64,000 bases of DNA, from positions 62,001 through 126,000 of the forward strand of contig NZ_JOHS01000006.1 in NCBI RefSeq assembly GCF_000725625.1, given 5' to 3'. Position 1 is the stretch's first letter. Each line of letters begins with the position of its first letter. Both the position numbers and the translations under genes were made by a program. The DNA is from Streptomyces sp. NRRL F-6676 (GTDB taxonomy: Bacteria > Actinomycetota > Actinomycetes > Streptomycetales > Streptomycetaceae). The notes under the pieces are model-generated. The model had not been told where the DNA came from, ran no database searches, and was given only the letters and a program-made list of their open reading frames with translations. Below, piece by piece: positions 35,522-45,600 of the stretch.

Positions 35522-36646
35522 TCAGCGCACCAGCGGCAGTTGCTGGACCAGCAGCTTTCCGGCCATGGTCACCCCGCCGTCCATGGCGAGGGCGAGCCCG
35601 TCGGCGTACAGGTGCGGTCCCTCGACCACGGGCGGTCCGGCCTCCTCGCCCTCCTCCGAGCCGACCTCGCCCAGGAGGTAGGGGATCGGGCTGTGGCCGT
35701 GCACGATGCGGGTGCCGCCGTAGACGTCCAGCAGGGAGCGGACGGCGTCGGCGCCGCCCTCGTCGCGGAAGGAGAACCGCTTGGTGAACTTGCGGAAGAG
35801 GTCCCAGACCTCGTCCGCGTCGTTGCGGGTGAGCGTCTCGCGGACGGTGTCGTTGACCTCTTCGATGGAGCGGCCGTAGTCGAGGTAGGAGGTCGTGTCC
35901 GAGTGCACCAGCAGGTGGCCGTCGGCGGACTCCATGGCGTCGAGGCGGGCCATCCACTGAAGGTGGTGGTCCTGGAGACGGTCCATGTCGGTCTTCTGGC
36001 CGCCGTTGAGCAGCCAGGCCGCCTGGAAGGTGGCGGTGCCGGCGCCCGAGTTGACGGGGGTGTCGCCGAACCGCTTGGCGCCGAGCAGCAGCAGCTCGTG
36101 GTTGCCCATGAGCGCCTTGCAGTAGCCGCCGGCCGCGGCCGCCTCGGCGGACAGCCGCATCACCAGGTCGATGACGCCGATGCCGTCGGGGCCGCGGTCG
36201 GTGAAGTCGCCCAGGAACCACAGCCGGGCGGTGCCGGCGCACCACTGGCCGGCGGCGTCGAGGAGGCCCTGCTCCTGGAGCGCGGCCACCAGCTCGTCGA
36301 GATAGCCGTGGACGTCGCCGACGACGTACAGCGGGCCGGGGCCCTCACCGGTGGCGGCGGGCTGCGCCGCCGGGGCGGGCGCCGGTTCCACGACGACCCG
36401 GACGGTGTCGCCGCGGTTGATCACCGGCAGGTCGCGCTCGGTGGGCGTGTACCCCTCCGGAAAGCCCTCGGGATAGGGAGTGGCCCGGCCGGGGTGTTCC
36501 TCGGGCGCCTCGGGGGGAACGGAGCCCTCCCCGAGGTGGCCGTCGTGGGCGTACGGGCCGGTCTCCTGCACGTACGCGGGTACCCGGAAGTCGCGCACCG
36601 TCGCCGCCTGCTCCGCCTCGGGTCCCTGACCGGCCCCCTGAGTCAT
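35522..36646 (-). CDS. calcineurin-like metallophosphoesterase
   Basis: A 374-residue phosphoesterase. After a disordered N-terminus of about 100 residues come the metal-site motifs GDVHGYLDELV (D111, H113), FLGDFTDRGPDGI, LMGNHELLLLG and IVHGHSPIPYLLG. This is the PPP/Ser-Thr phosphatase or ApaH-like arrangement; protein phosphatase and dinucleotide hydrolase are both possible. ATG 36646 with GGAGGGG upstream is preferred over ATG 36661. Confidence 0.88.
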   Translation of the reverse strand: MTQGAGQGPEAEQAATVRDFRVPAYVQETGPYAHDGHLGEGSVPPEAPEEHPGRATPYPEGFPEGYTPTERDLPVINRGDTVRVVVEPAPAPAAQPAATGEGPGPLYVVGDVHGYLDELVAALQEQGLLDAAGQWCAGTARLWFLGDFTDRGPDGIGVIDLVMRLSAEAAAAGGYCKALMGNHELLLLGAKRFGDTPVNSGAGTATFQAAWLLNGGQKTDMDRLQDHHLQWMARLDAMESADGHLLVHSDTTSYLDYGRSIEEVNDTVRETLTRNDADEVWDLFRKFTKRFSFRDEGGADAVRSLLDVYGGTRIVHGHSPIPYLLGEVGSEEGEEAGPPVVEGPHLYADGLALAMDGGVTMAGKLLVQQLPLVR

Positions 36647-37101
36647 CGACCCCTCCACCATCGCGCCGCAGCTGCACCGCATCGGACTGCCTGGTCGCAG
36701 CGGCCCGCGGTGTGTGGGCCCATCATAGGAATGCGGATCGTGCCATGTGACGACCCAGGGGTGGTGAATCGGGGAAGCGGGTGGTCCGTCGCGGCTTTCG
36801 CCCCTTTTGGGCAGGGCTTTCCCGGGGCGGGAGTGACCGGAGGGGCGCCCGCCGGGCCGGCCGGGGACACGTGTGCGTCACCCGGGCGGCACTGTGGCAC
36901 CGCCCTCGTCGAACGGTCCGCCGCCCCACGGCTTGTCGAAGGGTTCACCGCCCCACGGCTCGTCGAACGGTTCGCCGCTTCGCGACGGCCACGCGGCCGT
37001 CGGTTCGCCCGGCACGGTTCGCGCCGCGGCGCCGGAGCCGCCCCGGGAGCGGTTCGTGGCCGCGCGGGGGCGGAGTCCGCCCGACGAGGTGACGGCAGGT
37101 G
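36647..37101. other. 455-bp gap between the phosphoesterase and LacI genes
   Basis: No convincing gene. It contains three 27-bp tandem repeats (listed separately). A possible 45-codon minus-strand reading frame starts at GTG 37015 and ends at 36878, encoding FDEPWGGEP-type repeats. The first 150 bp upstream of the phosphoesterase should carry its promoter, but no clear elements are seen. Confidence 0.4.
36905..36985. repeat. three 27-bp tandem repeats
   Basis: Units at 36905-36931, 36932-36958 and 36959-36985; the first two differ at only a few positions and the third diverges at its end. The unit length is a multiple of three and, on the minus strand, spells PFD(E/K)PWGGE-like nonapeptides with GC-rich third codon positions. 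Confidence 0.8.
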
Positions 37102-38211
37102 TCAGCTCTCCGGCGTGCGCGGCGGGCTGACGGTGGTGCGCGGCGGACGGCGCCGGGACGAGGTGCGGATGATCAGCTCGGTCGGTATCACCTGCTCCAC
37201 CGGCTGCTGCGACTCCACCCCTTCGATGGCGTCGATGAGCAGCTGCACCACCGCCGTGCCGATCCGGCGCGGCTTGAGGGAGAGGGTGGTGATCGGCGGC
37301 TCGGTGTTGGCATAGACCGTGGACTCGCTGCAACAGACGAGCAGCAGGTCGTCGGGGACGCGGAGCCCGTAGCGCCGGGCGGCGGCCAGCAGATCGGTGC
37401 CGTTGGGGTCGAACAGGCCGTAGACGGCGTCGGGGCGGTCGGGCCGGGCGAGCAGCCGGTCGGCGGCGACGGCGCCGGCGCACGGGTCGTGGGCGGGGTA
37501 GGCCTCGTAGACCGGGTCCTGGCCGACCCGCTCGCACCAGCGCAGATAGGCGGTGGTGGACAGCCGGGTGTACGTGTCCGTGGTCGTGCCGGTGAGCAGG
37601 CCGATGCGGCGGGCACCGGCGTCGGCGAGATGGTCGAGGATGTCCAGGACGGCGGCCTCGTGATCGTTGTCGACCCAGGCGGTGACCGGCAGCGCGCCCG
37701 CCGGGCGGCCGTCGGAGACCACCGGTAAGCCCTGCCGGACCAGCTCGCTGACGACCGGGTCCTGGTCGGAGGGGTCGATGACGACCGTGCCGTCCAGGGC
37801 GACGTTCGACCACACGTCGTGGCGCGAGGTCGCGGGGAGGATCACCAGGGCGTAGCCGCGGGCGAGCGCGGCCGAGGTGGCGGCCCGGGCCATCTCCGCG
37901 AAGTACGCGAACTCCGTGAAGGTGAAAGGTTCATCCCCGTATGTGGTCACGGTCAGGCCGATGAGCCCGGACTTGCCGGTTCTCAGGGTCCGGGCGGCGG
38001 CCGACGGGCGGTAGCCGAGCCGGTCGGCGACCTCGCGGACATGCCGCCGGGTGGCGTCCGGGAGTCTGCCTTTTCCGTTGAGGGCGTCGGAGACGGTCGT
38101 GATGGAGACCCCGGCGGCGGCGGCGACGTCTCGGATGCCTGCCCGGCCCGGTCGTCCGCCCCGCCGTGCGGCCTCCGCCCGGCTCACCTGGTGCTTCCCT
38201 GCTGCTGTCAT
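37102..38211 (-). CDS. LacI family transcriptional regulator
   Basis: A 369-residue LacI-type repressor. The helix-turn-helix and hinge read AGIRDVAAAAGVSITTVSDALNGKGRLPDATRRHVREVADRLGYRPSAAARTLRTGKS (as separate blocks). The sugar-binding-protein-like core follows, ending with the usual TTLSLKPRRIG segment. ATG 38211 has only a weak ribosome-binding site; GTG 38187 is an alternative. No sugar transport genes are adjacent, so its regulon is unknown. Confidence 0.9.
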   Translation of the reverse strand: MTAAGKHQVSRAEAARRGGRPGRAGIRDVAAAAGVSITTVSDALNGKGRLPDATRRHVREVADRLGYRPSAAARTLRTGKSGLIGLTVTTYGDEPFTFTEFAYFAEMARAATSAALARGYALVILPATSRHDVWSNVALDGTVVIDPSDQDPVVSELVRQGLPVVSDGRPAGALPVTAWVDNDHEAAVLDILDHLADAGARRIGLLTGTTTDTYTRLSTTAYLRWCERVGQDPVYEAYPAHDPCAGAVAADRLLARPDRPDAVYGLFDPNGTDLLAAARRYGLRVPDDLLLVCCSESTVYANTEPPITTLSLKPRRIGTAVVQLLIDAIEGVESQQPVEQVIPTELIIRTSSRRRPPRTTVSPPRTPES

Positions 38212-38686
38212 GGCGAGCCGATAGTAGGGCTCATGCGGTGGGGTAGTGCGGACGCATATGCACCCGTTGACAGGCACGTTTCTGCAAGGTGTACAGCCCC
38301 CAACTGCCTGGGAATGCAAGGTAGTTGAACGATCCAATGCCAGTACCTGGCTTGTCGGCACGCATGGGCCTGCCAAGGGGGCCATGTTTCGAAGAGGTCT
38401 CAACTCACCTTCACGGGTGATGCGCGCCACGGGGTGCGCCACCGGCGCGTGCGTAGGGGACCGGCGCGCCCCCCGATTCGTGCGCCTTCATACGCTTTCG
38501 TACGAGGGCGGTCTCCGTGCCCGTCCCCGGTCGCCGCCCGCCCCGCGGACGCACCGGCGGCCCGCCGGGGGCCCACGTTGTCCACAGGCCATTCGCACCG
38601 GAGCCGAATCCTCATAAGGTGAGAAGCATTGGACACCGGTACGGGGGAGGCACCCCAGTCCGGTGGTGTGCGTGAGGAGGACTGCG
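38212..38686. other. divergent lacI/hisC intergenic region with a DnaA box
   Basis: A 475-bp gap with no gene. TTGTCCACA, a perfect Streptomyces-type DnaA box, is at 38578-38586. The stretch next to lacI is AT-richer. Further on, CGTACG- and GCGCGCC-rich sequence has no clear fold. The hisC ribosome-binding site GAGGAGG is at 38674-38680. Confidence 0.5.
38578..38586 (+). promoter_or_regulatory. consensus DnaA box upstream of hisC
   Basis: TTGTCCACA, identical to the preferred Streptomyces DnaA box, about 100 bases before the hisC-like start. It may be one of the scattered chromosomal boxes that titrate DnaA. Confidence 0.6.
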
Positions 38687-39766
38687 GTGAGCGAGACGAG
38701 CCCGAGGCTGCGTGCCGAGCTGGAGGGTATCCCCGCCTATGTGCCGGGCAGGCCCGCGGCGGCCGGCGGCCCCGTCGCCTACAAACTGTCCTCCAACGAG
38801 AACCCGTACCCCCCGCTGCCGGGCGTCATGGAGACGGTCACGGCGGCGGCCGCGTCCTTCAACCGCTATCCGGACATGGCCTGCACCGCGCTCAACCAGG
38901 AGCTGGCCGAGCGCTTCGGCGTCCCGGTCTCCCACATCGCCACGGGCACGGGCTCGGTCGGTGTCGCCCAGCAGCTGTTGCAGTCCACCAGCGGTCCGGG
39001 CGACGAGGTGATCTACGCCTGGCGGTCCTTCGAGGCGTACCCGATCATCACGCGGATCAGCGGGGCGACGCCGGTGGAGGTGCCGCTGACGCCGGGCGAT
39101 GTGCACGACCTGGACGCGATGGCCCGGGCGGTCACCGACCGCACGCGGCTGATCTTCGTCTGCAACCCCAACAACCCGACGGGCACGGTGGTGCGCCGCG
39201 CGGAGCTGGAGGTGTTCCTCGACCGGGTGCCGGACGACGTCCTGGTGGTGCTGGACGAGGCCTACCGCGAGTTCATCCGCGACCCGGAGGTGCCGGACGG
39301 CGTCGAGCTGTACCGCGAGCGGCCGAACGTGTGTGTGCTGCGGACCTTCTCCAAGGCGTACGGGCTCGCGGGGCTGCGGGTCGGTTTCGCCATCGGCCAC
39401 GAGCCGGTGGCGGCGGCGCTGCGCAAGACGGCGGTGCCGTTCGGGGTGAGCCAGCTCGCCCAGGACGCGGCGATCGCCTCGCTGAACGCCGAGGACGAGC
39501 TGCTCGGCCGGGTCGGCTCGCTGGTCTGTGAGCGGAACCGGGTGGTCGAGGCGCTGCGTGGCCAGGGCTGGACGGTGCCGGAGACGCAGGCCAACTTTGT
39601 CTGGCTGCGGCTGGGGGAGCGCACGGCGGAGTTCGCGGCGGCGTGCGAGCGGGCGGGGGTCGTCGTCCGGCCCTACACGCCCGACGGCGTCCGGATCACC
39701 ATCGGGGAGACGGAGGCCAACGACATCTTCCTGAAGGCCGCGGAGGGTTTCCGCAGGGAGCTCTGA
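38687..39766 (+). CDS. hisC: histidinol-phosphate aminotransferase-like enzyme
   Basis: A 359-residue class I/II aminotransferase with [15 protein letters not shown] at the N-terminus, [13 protein letters not shown], and the PLP lysine K223 in [15 protein letters not shown]. In Streptomyces a second HisC paralogue like this one stands outside the his operon, and some act as aromatic aminotransferases. The gene is isolated here, which favours that alternative. GTG 38687 has GAGGAGG six bases upstream. Confidence 0.85.
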   Translation: MSETSPRLRAELEGIPAYVPGRPAAAGGPVAYKLSSNENPYPPLPGVMETVTAAAASFNRYPDMACTALNQELAERFGVPVSHIATGTGSVGVAQQLLQSTSGPGDEVIYAWRSFEAYPIITRISGATPVEVPLTPGDVHDLDAMARAVTDRTRLIFVCNPNNPTGTVVRRAELEVFLDRVPDDVLVVLDEAYREFIRDPEVPDGVELYRERPNVCVLRTFSKAYGLAGLRVGFAIGHEPVAAALRKTAVPFGVSQLAQDAAIASLNAEDELLGRVGSLVCERNRVVEALRGQGWTVPETQANFVWLRLGERTAEFAAACERAGVVVRPYTPDGVRITIGETEANDIFLKAAEGFRREL

Positions 39767-39798
39767 GCGGAACCGCCCTTCTCCACCACGCTTCTGCC

Positions 39799-39833
39799 GA
39801 AGGGCCGGTCGGCTTACGTCGACCGGCCCTTTC
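39799..39833 (+). terminator. hisC terminator
   Basis: AAGGGCCGGTCG, an eight-base loop, CGACCGGCCCTT followed by TC: a perfect 12-bp stem about 35 bases after the stop. Confidence 0.85.
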
Positions 39834-39939
39834 GCATGCCCGCGCACGGGGGCGTCCCGTGTGAGGCGCCCCACTTTCGCCCCCAGGGGACCCCCGGGCC
39901 TCCGGCTTCGAACGGGCATGCGTCATAATTGCTTGTGAA

Positions 39940-39955
39940 TGTGAACGCGTTCACA
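39940..39955. promoter_or_regulatory. Rex operator upstream of cydA
   Basis: TGTGAACGCGTTCACA, a perfect 16-bp palindrome matching the redox repressor Rex operator of Streptomyces (TTGTGAA-N6-TTCACAA type). Rex, which senses NADH/NAD+, is known to control the cyd operon in S. coelicolor. A CATAAT lies 11 bases upstream (39924-39929) and could be the promoter's -10 element. Confidence 0.88.
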
Positions 39956-40074
39956 AGCGCGTCCCGGTTCATCCCGTGATGCGTGCTGTGTACGGGCCGA
40001 AACGTGTGCGAAACGCATGCCGTGGGGCGTGCGATCCGCCGCTTCGTGACCACGGCGACGTAAGGAGAGACGAC

Positions 40075-41583
40075 GTGGAACTGGCTCTGGCGCCGGAGAC
40101 CCTGGCGCGCTGGCAGTTCGGCATCACCACCGTCTACCACTTCCTCTTCGTCCCGCTGACGATCTCGCTGGCCGCCCTGACGGCCGGCCTACAGACCGCC
40201 TGGGTGCGGACGGAGAAGGAGAAGTACCTCAGGGCCACCAAGTTCTGGGGCAAGCTCTTCCTGATCAACATCGCGATGGGCGTCGTCACCGGCATCGTGC
40301 AGGAGTTCCAGTTCGGCATGAACTGGTCCGACTACTCGCGCTTCGTCGGCGACATCTTCGGCGCCCCCCTCGCCTTCGAGGCGCTCCTCGCCTTCTTCTT
40401 CGAGTCGACCTTCATCGGACTGTGGATCTTCGGCTGGGACAAGCTGCCGAAGAAGCTGCACCTGGCCTGCATATGGATGGTGTCGCTCGGCACCTTCCTG
40501 TCGGCCTACTTCATCCTGGCGGCCAACTCCTGGATGCAGCACCCCGTCGGCTACCGGATCAACGAGTCCCGCGGCCGCGCGGAACTCACCGACTTCCTCG
40601 CCGTGCTGACCCAGAACACCGCCCTCGCCCAGGCCTTCCACACCCTGTCCGCGTCCTTCCTCACCGGCGGCGCGTTCATGGTCGGCATCGCCGCCTTCCA
40701 CCTGCTGCGCAAGAAGCACATCCGGGTGATGAAGACCTCGCTGCGGCTCGGCCTGGTCACCGTGGTCGTCGCCGGTCTGCTCACCGCCGTCAGCGGTGAC
40801 GTCCTCGGCAAGGTCATGTTCAAGCAGCAGCCCATGAAGATGGCGGCCGCCGAGGCCCTGTGGGACGGTCAGTCCCCCGCCCCCTTCTCGGTGTTCGCCT
40901 ACGGCGACGTGGAGAAGGGCCACAACAGCGTGGCCATCGAGGTACCCGGCCTGCTCTCGTTCCTCGCCGACGACAGCTTCTCCTCGTACGTCCCCGGCAT
41001 CAACGACGTCAACAAGGCCGAGCAGGAGAAGTACGGCCCCGGCGACTACCGGCCCAACATCCCCGTCACCTTCTGGGGCTTCCGCTGGATGATCGGCTTC
41101 GGTATGACGTCCTTCGCCCTGGGCGCGGCCGGACTGTGGCTCACCCGGAAAAAGTTCCTGCTGCCGCGGCACTTGAGGGTCGGCGACGAGGAGGTGCCGC
41201 ACCTGGTGCTCTTCCGCAACAGGGCACTCGGCCCCACGCTGACGAAGTGGTACTGGCGCGCCGCGATCCTCACCCTCGGTTTCCCGCTCCTGGCCAACTC
41301 CTGGGGCTGGATCTTCACCGAGATGGGCCGTCAGCCCTGGGTCGTCTACGGCGTCCTGCGCACCAGTGACGCGGTCTCCCCCGGCGTCTCGCAGGGCGAG
41401 GTGCTCACCTCGGTGCTCACCTTCACCGCCCTGTACGCGATCCTCGCCGTCGTCGAGGTCAAGCTGCTCGTGAAGTACGTCAAGGCCGGGCCGCCCGAGC
41501 TCACCGAGGCGGACCTCAACCCACCCACGAAGATCGGCGGCGACTCGCGGGACGCCGACAAGCCGATGGCCTTCTCCTACTAG
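40075..41583 (+). CDS. cydA: cytochrome bd ubiquinol oxidase subunit I
   Basis: A 502-residue quinol oxidase subunit that carries the haem b ligands and reduces oxygen to water under low oxygen. It starts LAPETLARWQFGITTVYHFLFVPLTI; the early H in VYHFLF and later blocks GLLSFLADDSF and GRQPWVVYGVLRTSDAVSP are typical. The short Q-loop form fits actinobacteria. GTG 40075 has AAGGAGAG upstream. First gene of a Rex-controlled operon. Confidence 0.96.
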   Translation: MELALAPETLARWQFGITTVYHFLFVPLTISLAALTAGLQTAWVRTEKEKYLRATKFWGKLFLINIAMGVVTGIVQEFQFGMNWSDYSRFVGDIFGAPLAFEALLAFFFESTFIGLWIFGWDKLPKKLHLACIWMVSLGTFLSAYFILAANSWMQHPVGYRINESRGRAELTDFLAVLTQNTALAQAFHTLSASFLTGGAFMVGIAAFHLLRKKHIRVMKTSLRLGLVTVVVAGLLTAVSGDVLGKVMFKQQPMKMAAAEALWDGQSPAPFSVFAYGDVEKGHNSVAIEVPGLLSFLADDSFSSYVPGINDVNKAEQEKYGPGDYRPNIPVTFWGFRWMIGFGMTSFALGAAGLWLTRKKFLLPRHLRVGDEEVPHLVLFRNRALGPTLTKWYWRAAILTLGFPLLANSWGWIFTEMGRQPWVVYGVLRTSDAVSPGVSQGEVLTSVLTFTALYAILAVVEVKLLVKYVKAGPPELTEADLNPPTKIGGDSRDADKPMAFSY

Positions 41584-41601
41584 GCCGGGGAGCGCTCACT
41601 C

Positions 41602-42606
41602 ATGGAACTGCACGACGTCTGGTTCGTCCTCATCGCCGTCCTGTGGACCGGCTACTTCTTCCTGGAGGGCTTCGACTTCGGGGTCGGCGTCCTCACCCGG
41701 CTGCTGGCCCGGGACCGCTCCGAGAGGCGGGTGCTGATCAACACCATCGGCCCCGTCTGGGACGGCAACGAGGTCTGGCTGCTCACCGCGGGCGGCGCCA
41801 CCTTCGCCGCCTTCCCCGAGTGGTACGCCACCCTGTTCTCCGGCTTCTATCTGCCGCTGCTGGTCATCCTCGTCTGCCTCATCGTGCGCGGTGTCGCCTT
41901 CGAGTACCGGGCCAAGCGGCCGGAGGAGAAGTGGCAGCGCAACTGGGAGGCCGCGATCTTCTGGGCCTCGCTGCTCCCCGCCTTCCTGTGGGGCGTGGCC
42001 TTCGCCAACATCGTGCGCGGAGTGAAGATCGACTCCGGTCTCGAGTACGTCGGCAATGTCTGGGACCTGCTCAACCCGTACGCCCTGCTGGGCGGAGTGG
42101 TGACGCTGGCGCTGTTCACCTTCCACGGCACCGTCTTCGTCGGCCTGAAGACCGTCGGGGAGATCCGGGAGCGGGCGCGGCGGCTGGCCCTGAAGGTCGG
42201 AGCGGTGACCGCCGTCCTGGCGCTCGTCTTCCTGCTGTGGACGCAGGCCGACAAGGGAGACACCGGTTCGCTGGTGGCGCTCGTCGTGGCCGTGGCCGCG
42301 CTCGTCACCGCGCTGGGGGCGGCCCGGGCCGGCCGGGAGGGCTGGGCGTTCGCCCTGTCGGGGCTGACCGTCGTGGCCGTGGTCGCGATGTTCTTCCTGA
42401 CCCTCTTCCCCAACGTCATGCCGTCCTCGCTCGACCCGGACTGGAGCCTCACGGTCACCAACGCCTCGTCGAGCCCGTACACCCTGAAGATCATGACCTG
42501 GTGCGCCGGCATCGCCACGCCGCTGGTGCTGCTCTACCAGGGCTGGACCTACTGGGTGTTCCGCAAGCGGATCGGTACGCACCACATCGCGGACGCCGCG
42601 CACTGA
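41602..42606 (+). CDS. cydB: cytochrome bd ubiquinol oxidase subunit II
   Basis: A 334-residue membrane subunit of the bd oxidase, nine or so helices, beginning MELHDVWFVLIAVLWTGYFFLEGFDFGVGVL, the standard CydB N-terminus, with the characteristic GPVWDGNEVWLLTAGGATFAAFPEWYATLFSG region. It lies 18 bp after cydA. A doublet of parS sites separates it from cydCD. Confidence 0.96.
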   Translation: MELHDVWFVLIAVLWTGYFFLEGFDFGVGVLTRLLARDRSERRVLINTIGPVWDGNEVWLLTAGGATFAAFPEWYATLFSGFYLPLLVILVCLIVRGVAFEYRAKRPEEKWQRNWEAAIFWASLLPAFLWGVAFANIVRGVKIDSGLEYVGNVWDLLNPYALLGGVVTLALFTFHGTVFVGLKTVGEIRERARRLALKVGAVTAVLALVFLLWTQADKGDTGSLVALVVAVAALVTALGAARAGREGWAFALSGLTVVAVVAMFFLTLFPNVMPSSLDPDWSLTVTNASSSPYTLKIMTWCAGIATPLVLLYQGWTYWVFRKRIGTHHIADAAH

Positions 42607-42628
42607 TCCCGACCGTGGGAGGCATGGT

Positions 42629-42652
42629 GTGTTTCACGTGAAACACACCATG
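42629..42652. terminator. parS-centred palindrome between cydB and cydCD
   Basis: The exact ParB site is at 42631-42644 with pairing flanks; the perfect palindrome extends to about 32 bp (42622-42653, GCATGGTGTGTTTCAC and complement). It could attenuate transcription into cydCD. Confidence 0.75.
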
Positions 42653-42680
42653 CTCCACCCCTCCTCGACCCCGAGGGTGT

Positions 42681-42694
42681 GTTTCACGTGAAAC
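42681..42694. other. parS overlapping the cydCD start
   Basis: Exact GTTTCACGTGAAAC, centred 50 bp from the previous copy. Its GTG (42688-42690) is the best start codon of cydCD, with GAGGG at 42673-42677. ParB bound here would cover the translation-initiation DNA. Confidence 0.85.
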
Positions 42695-45600
42695 CAATCG
42701 ACCCGCGTCTTCTGCGCTACGCACGCGTCACCCGCCTCTTCATGCTGGCGGTCGTCGCCCTGGGCGTCGTCGGGGCGGCGCTGGTCATCGCCCAGGCCAT
42801 GCTCATCGCCGAGGTGGTGGTCGGCGCCTTCCAGCACGGCGACTCGCTCGCTGCACTGCGTACCCCGCTGCTCCTGCTCGCCGCCGTGGCCGTCGGCCGG
42901 GCGCTCGTCGCCTGGCTCACCGAGCTGGCCGCCCACCGGGCGAGCGCGGCGGTGAAGTCGGAGCTGCGCGGCCGGCTGCTGGAGCGGGCGGCCGCGCTCG
43001 GCCCCGGATGGCTCGGCGGACAGCGCACCGGCTCCCTGGTGGCGCTGGCCACCCGTGGTGTCGACGCCCTCGACGACTACTTCTCGCGCTATCTGCCCCA
43101 GTTGGGGCTCGCGGTGGTGGTTCCGGCGGCGGTGCTGCTGCGGGTGGTGACCGAGGACTGGGTGTCGGCGGCGATCATCGTCGGCACCCTGCCGCTGATC
43201 CCCCTGTTCATGATCCTCATCGGCTGGGTCACCCGCTCCCAGACGGACCGTCAGTGGCGGCTGCTCTCCCGGCTGTCGGGGCACTTCCTCGACGTGGTCG
43301 CGGGGCTGCCGACGCTCAAGGTGTTCGGCCGGGCCAAGGCGCAGGCCGAGTCCATCCGCCGGATCACCGGCGAGTACCGGCAGGCGACCATGCGGACCCT
43401 GCGGGTCGCCTTCCTCTCCTCGTTCGTCCTGGAACTGCTCGCCACCCTGTCGGTCGCGCTCGTCGCGGTCACGATCGGCATGCGGCTGGTCCACGGCGAC
43501 ATGGACCTCTACATCGGACTGGTCATCCTCGTTCTCGCCCCCGAGGCGTATCTGCCGCTGCGGCAGGTGGGTGCCCAGTACCACGCGGCGGCCGAGGGGC
43601 TCGCGGCCGCCGAGGAGATCTTCGACGTCCTGGAGACCCCGGTGCCGGACACCGGTACGCGACGGCTGCCGGAGGGGGCCATCGCCTTCGAGGAGGTGAC
43701 CGTCCGGTACCCCGGGCGCGCCTCCGACGCGGTGACCGGCGCCTCCTTCCGTATCGCGCCGGGCGAGACGGTCGCCCTGGTCGGCCCCAGCGGTGCCGGC
43801 AAGTCGACGCTGCTGGGCGTCCTGCTCGGCTTCGTACGGCCCGACGCCGGACGGGTGCGGATCGGCGGGGCGGACCTCGCCTCGGCCGACCTGGAGGAAT
43901 GGCGCTCCCGCCTCGCCTGGGTGCCGCAGCACCCGCACCTGTACGCGGGCACCATCGGCGAGAACGTACGCCTGGCCCGCCCCGACGCCGACGAGACGGC
44001 GGTGCGCCGGGCGCTCGCGGACGCGGGAGCCCTGGAGTTCGTCGACGCGCTGCCGGACGGCACGGACACCGTGCTCGGCGAGGAGGGGGCGGGGCTCTCG
44101 GCCGGACAGCGGCAGCGGCTCGCGCTGGCCCGGGCGTTCCTCGCCGACCGGCCCGTCCTGCTGCTCGACGAACCGACGGCCGCGCTGGACGGCACCACCG
44201 AGGCGGAGGTCGTCGAGGCCGTGCGACGGCTCGCGGTGGGACGCACGGTGCTGCTGGTGGTGCACCGGCCGGCCCTGCTGGCGGTGGCCGACCGGGTGGT
44301 GCGGCTGGAGCCGGCGTCCGAGACAGTCGTCCCCGCGCGGCCGGGTGCCGCGTCCGGACGGGAACACCCGAGTGCGGCGACGCCGGATCGCGCCGACGCC
44401 GACGCGACCGTCCTCGGCGGCCCCCGGACGCCCCGGGGCGGAGTGCTCGCCCGGGTGCGGGCCATGGCTCAGCCCCTGCGCGGACGGCTGCTGCTCGCCC
44501 TGCTGCTCGGCGCCCTCGCGCTCGGCAGCGCCGTCGGGCTGATGGCCACCTCGGGGTGGCTGATCTCCCGCGCCTCCCAGCAGCCCCCGGTGCTGTACCT
44601 GATGGTCGCGGTCACCGCCACGCGGGCGTTCGGCATCGGCCGGGCCGTCTTCCGGTACACCGAACGGCTCGTCTCGCACGACGCGGTGCTGCGCATGCTC
44701 GCCGCCACCCGGGTCGCCGTCTACCGGCGGCTGGAGCGGCTGGCCCCCGCCGGGCTGCGCACCACCCGGCGCGGCGACCTGCTCAGCCGGCTGGTCGCGG
44801 ACGTGGACGTGTTGCAGGACTACTGGCTGCGCTGGCTGCTTCCCGTGGGCGCCGCATGCGTGGTGTCGGCCGGCGCGGTCGGGTTCACCGCGTGGCTGCT
44901 GCCCGGCGCGGGGGCCGCCCTCGCCGTCGGGCTGCTCGCGGCCGGCGTCGGCGTCCCGTTGCTCACCGGTGCCGTCGCCCGCCGGGCGGAGCGCAGGCTG
45001 GCGCCCGCCCGCGGCGATCTGGCCACGCGGGTGGCCGACCTGCTCACCGGCACCCCCGAGCTCACGGTCGCCGGGGCCCTGCCCGCGCGGCTCGCCTCGG
45101 CCCGCCGGGCCGACGGCGTCCTCACCCGGATCGCCTCCCGTTCGGCCGCCGCGACCGCCCTCGGCGACGGACTGACCGCGCTGATCACCGGCCTGACCGT
45201 GGTGGCCACCGCGGTCGCCGGGGTCCAGGCGGTCGCCGCCGGCCGGCTGCACGGCGTCGCCCTGGCGGTCGTCGTCCTCACCCCGCTCGCCGCGTTCGAG
45301 GCGGTGCTCGGGCTGCCGCTCGCCGTACGGCACCGGCAGCGGGTGCGGCGCAGCGCCGCGCGGGTGTACGAGATCCTCGACGCCCCCGAGCCCGTGCGCG
45401 AGCCGGAACACCCCCGGCCGGCGCCCACCACGCCGTTCCCGCTCGTCGTGCGGGGGCTGACCGCCCGTCACCCCGGGCAGCGGCGGCCGGCGCTCGACGG
45501 GCTCGACCTCACGCTGGAAAGCGGCCGGCGCATCGCCGTGGTCGGCGCGTCCGGCGCGGGCAAGAGCACCCTCGCCCAGGTGCTGCTGCGCTTCCTGGAC

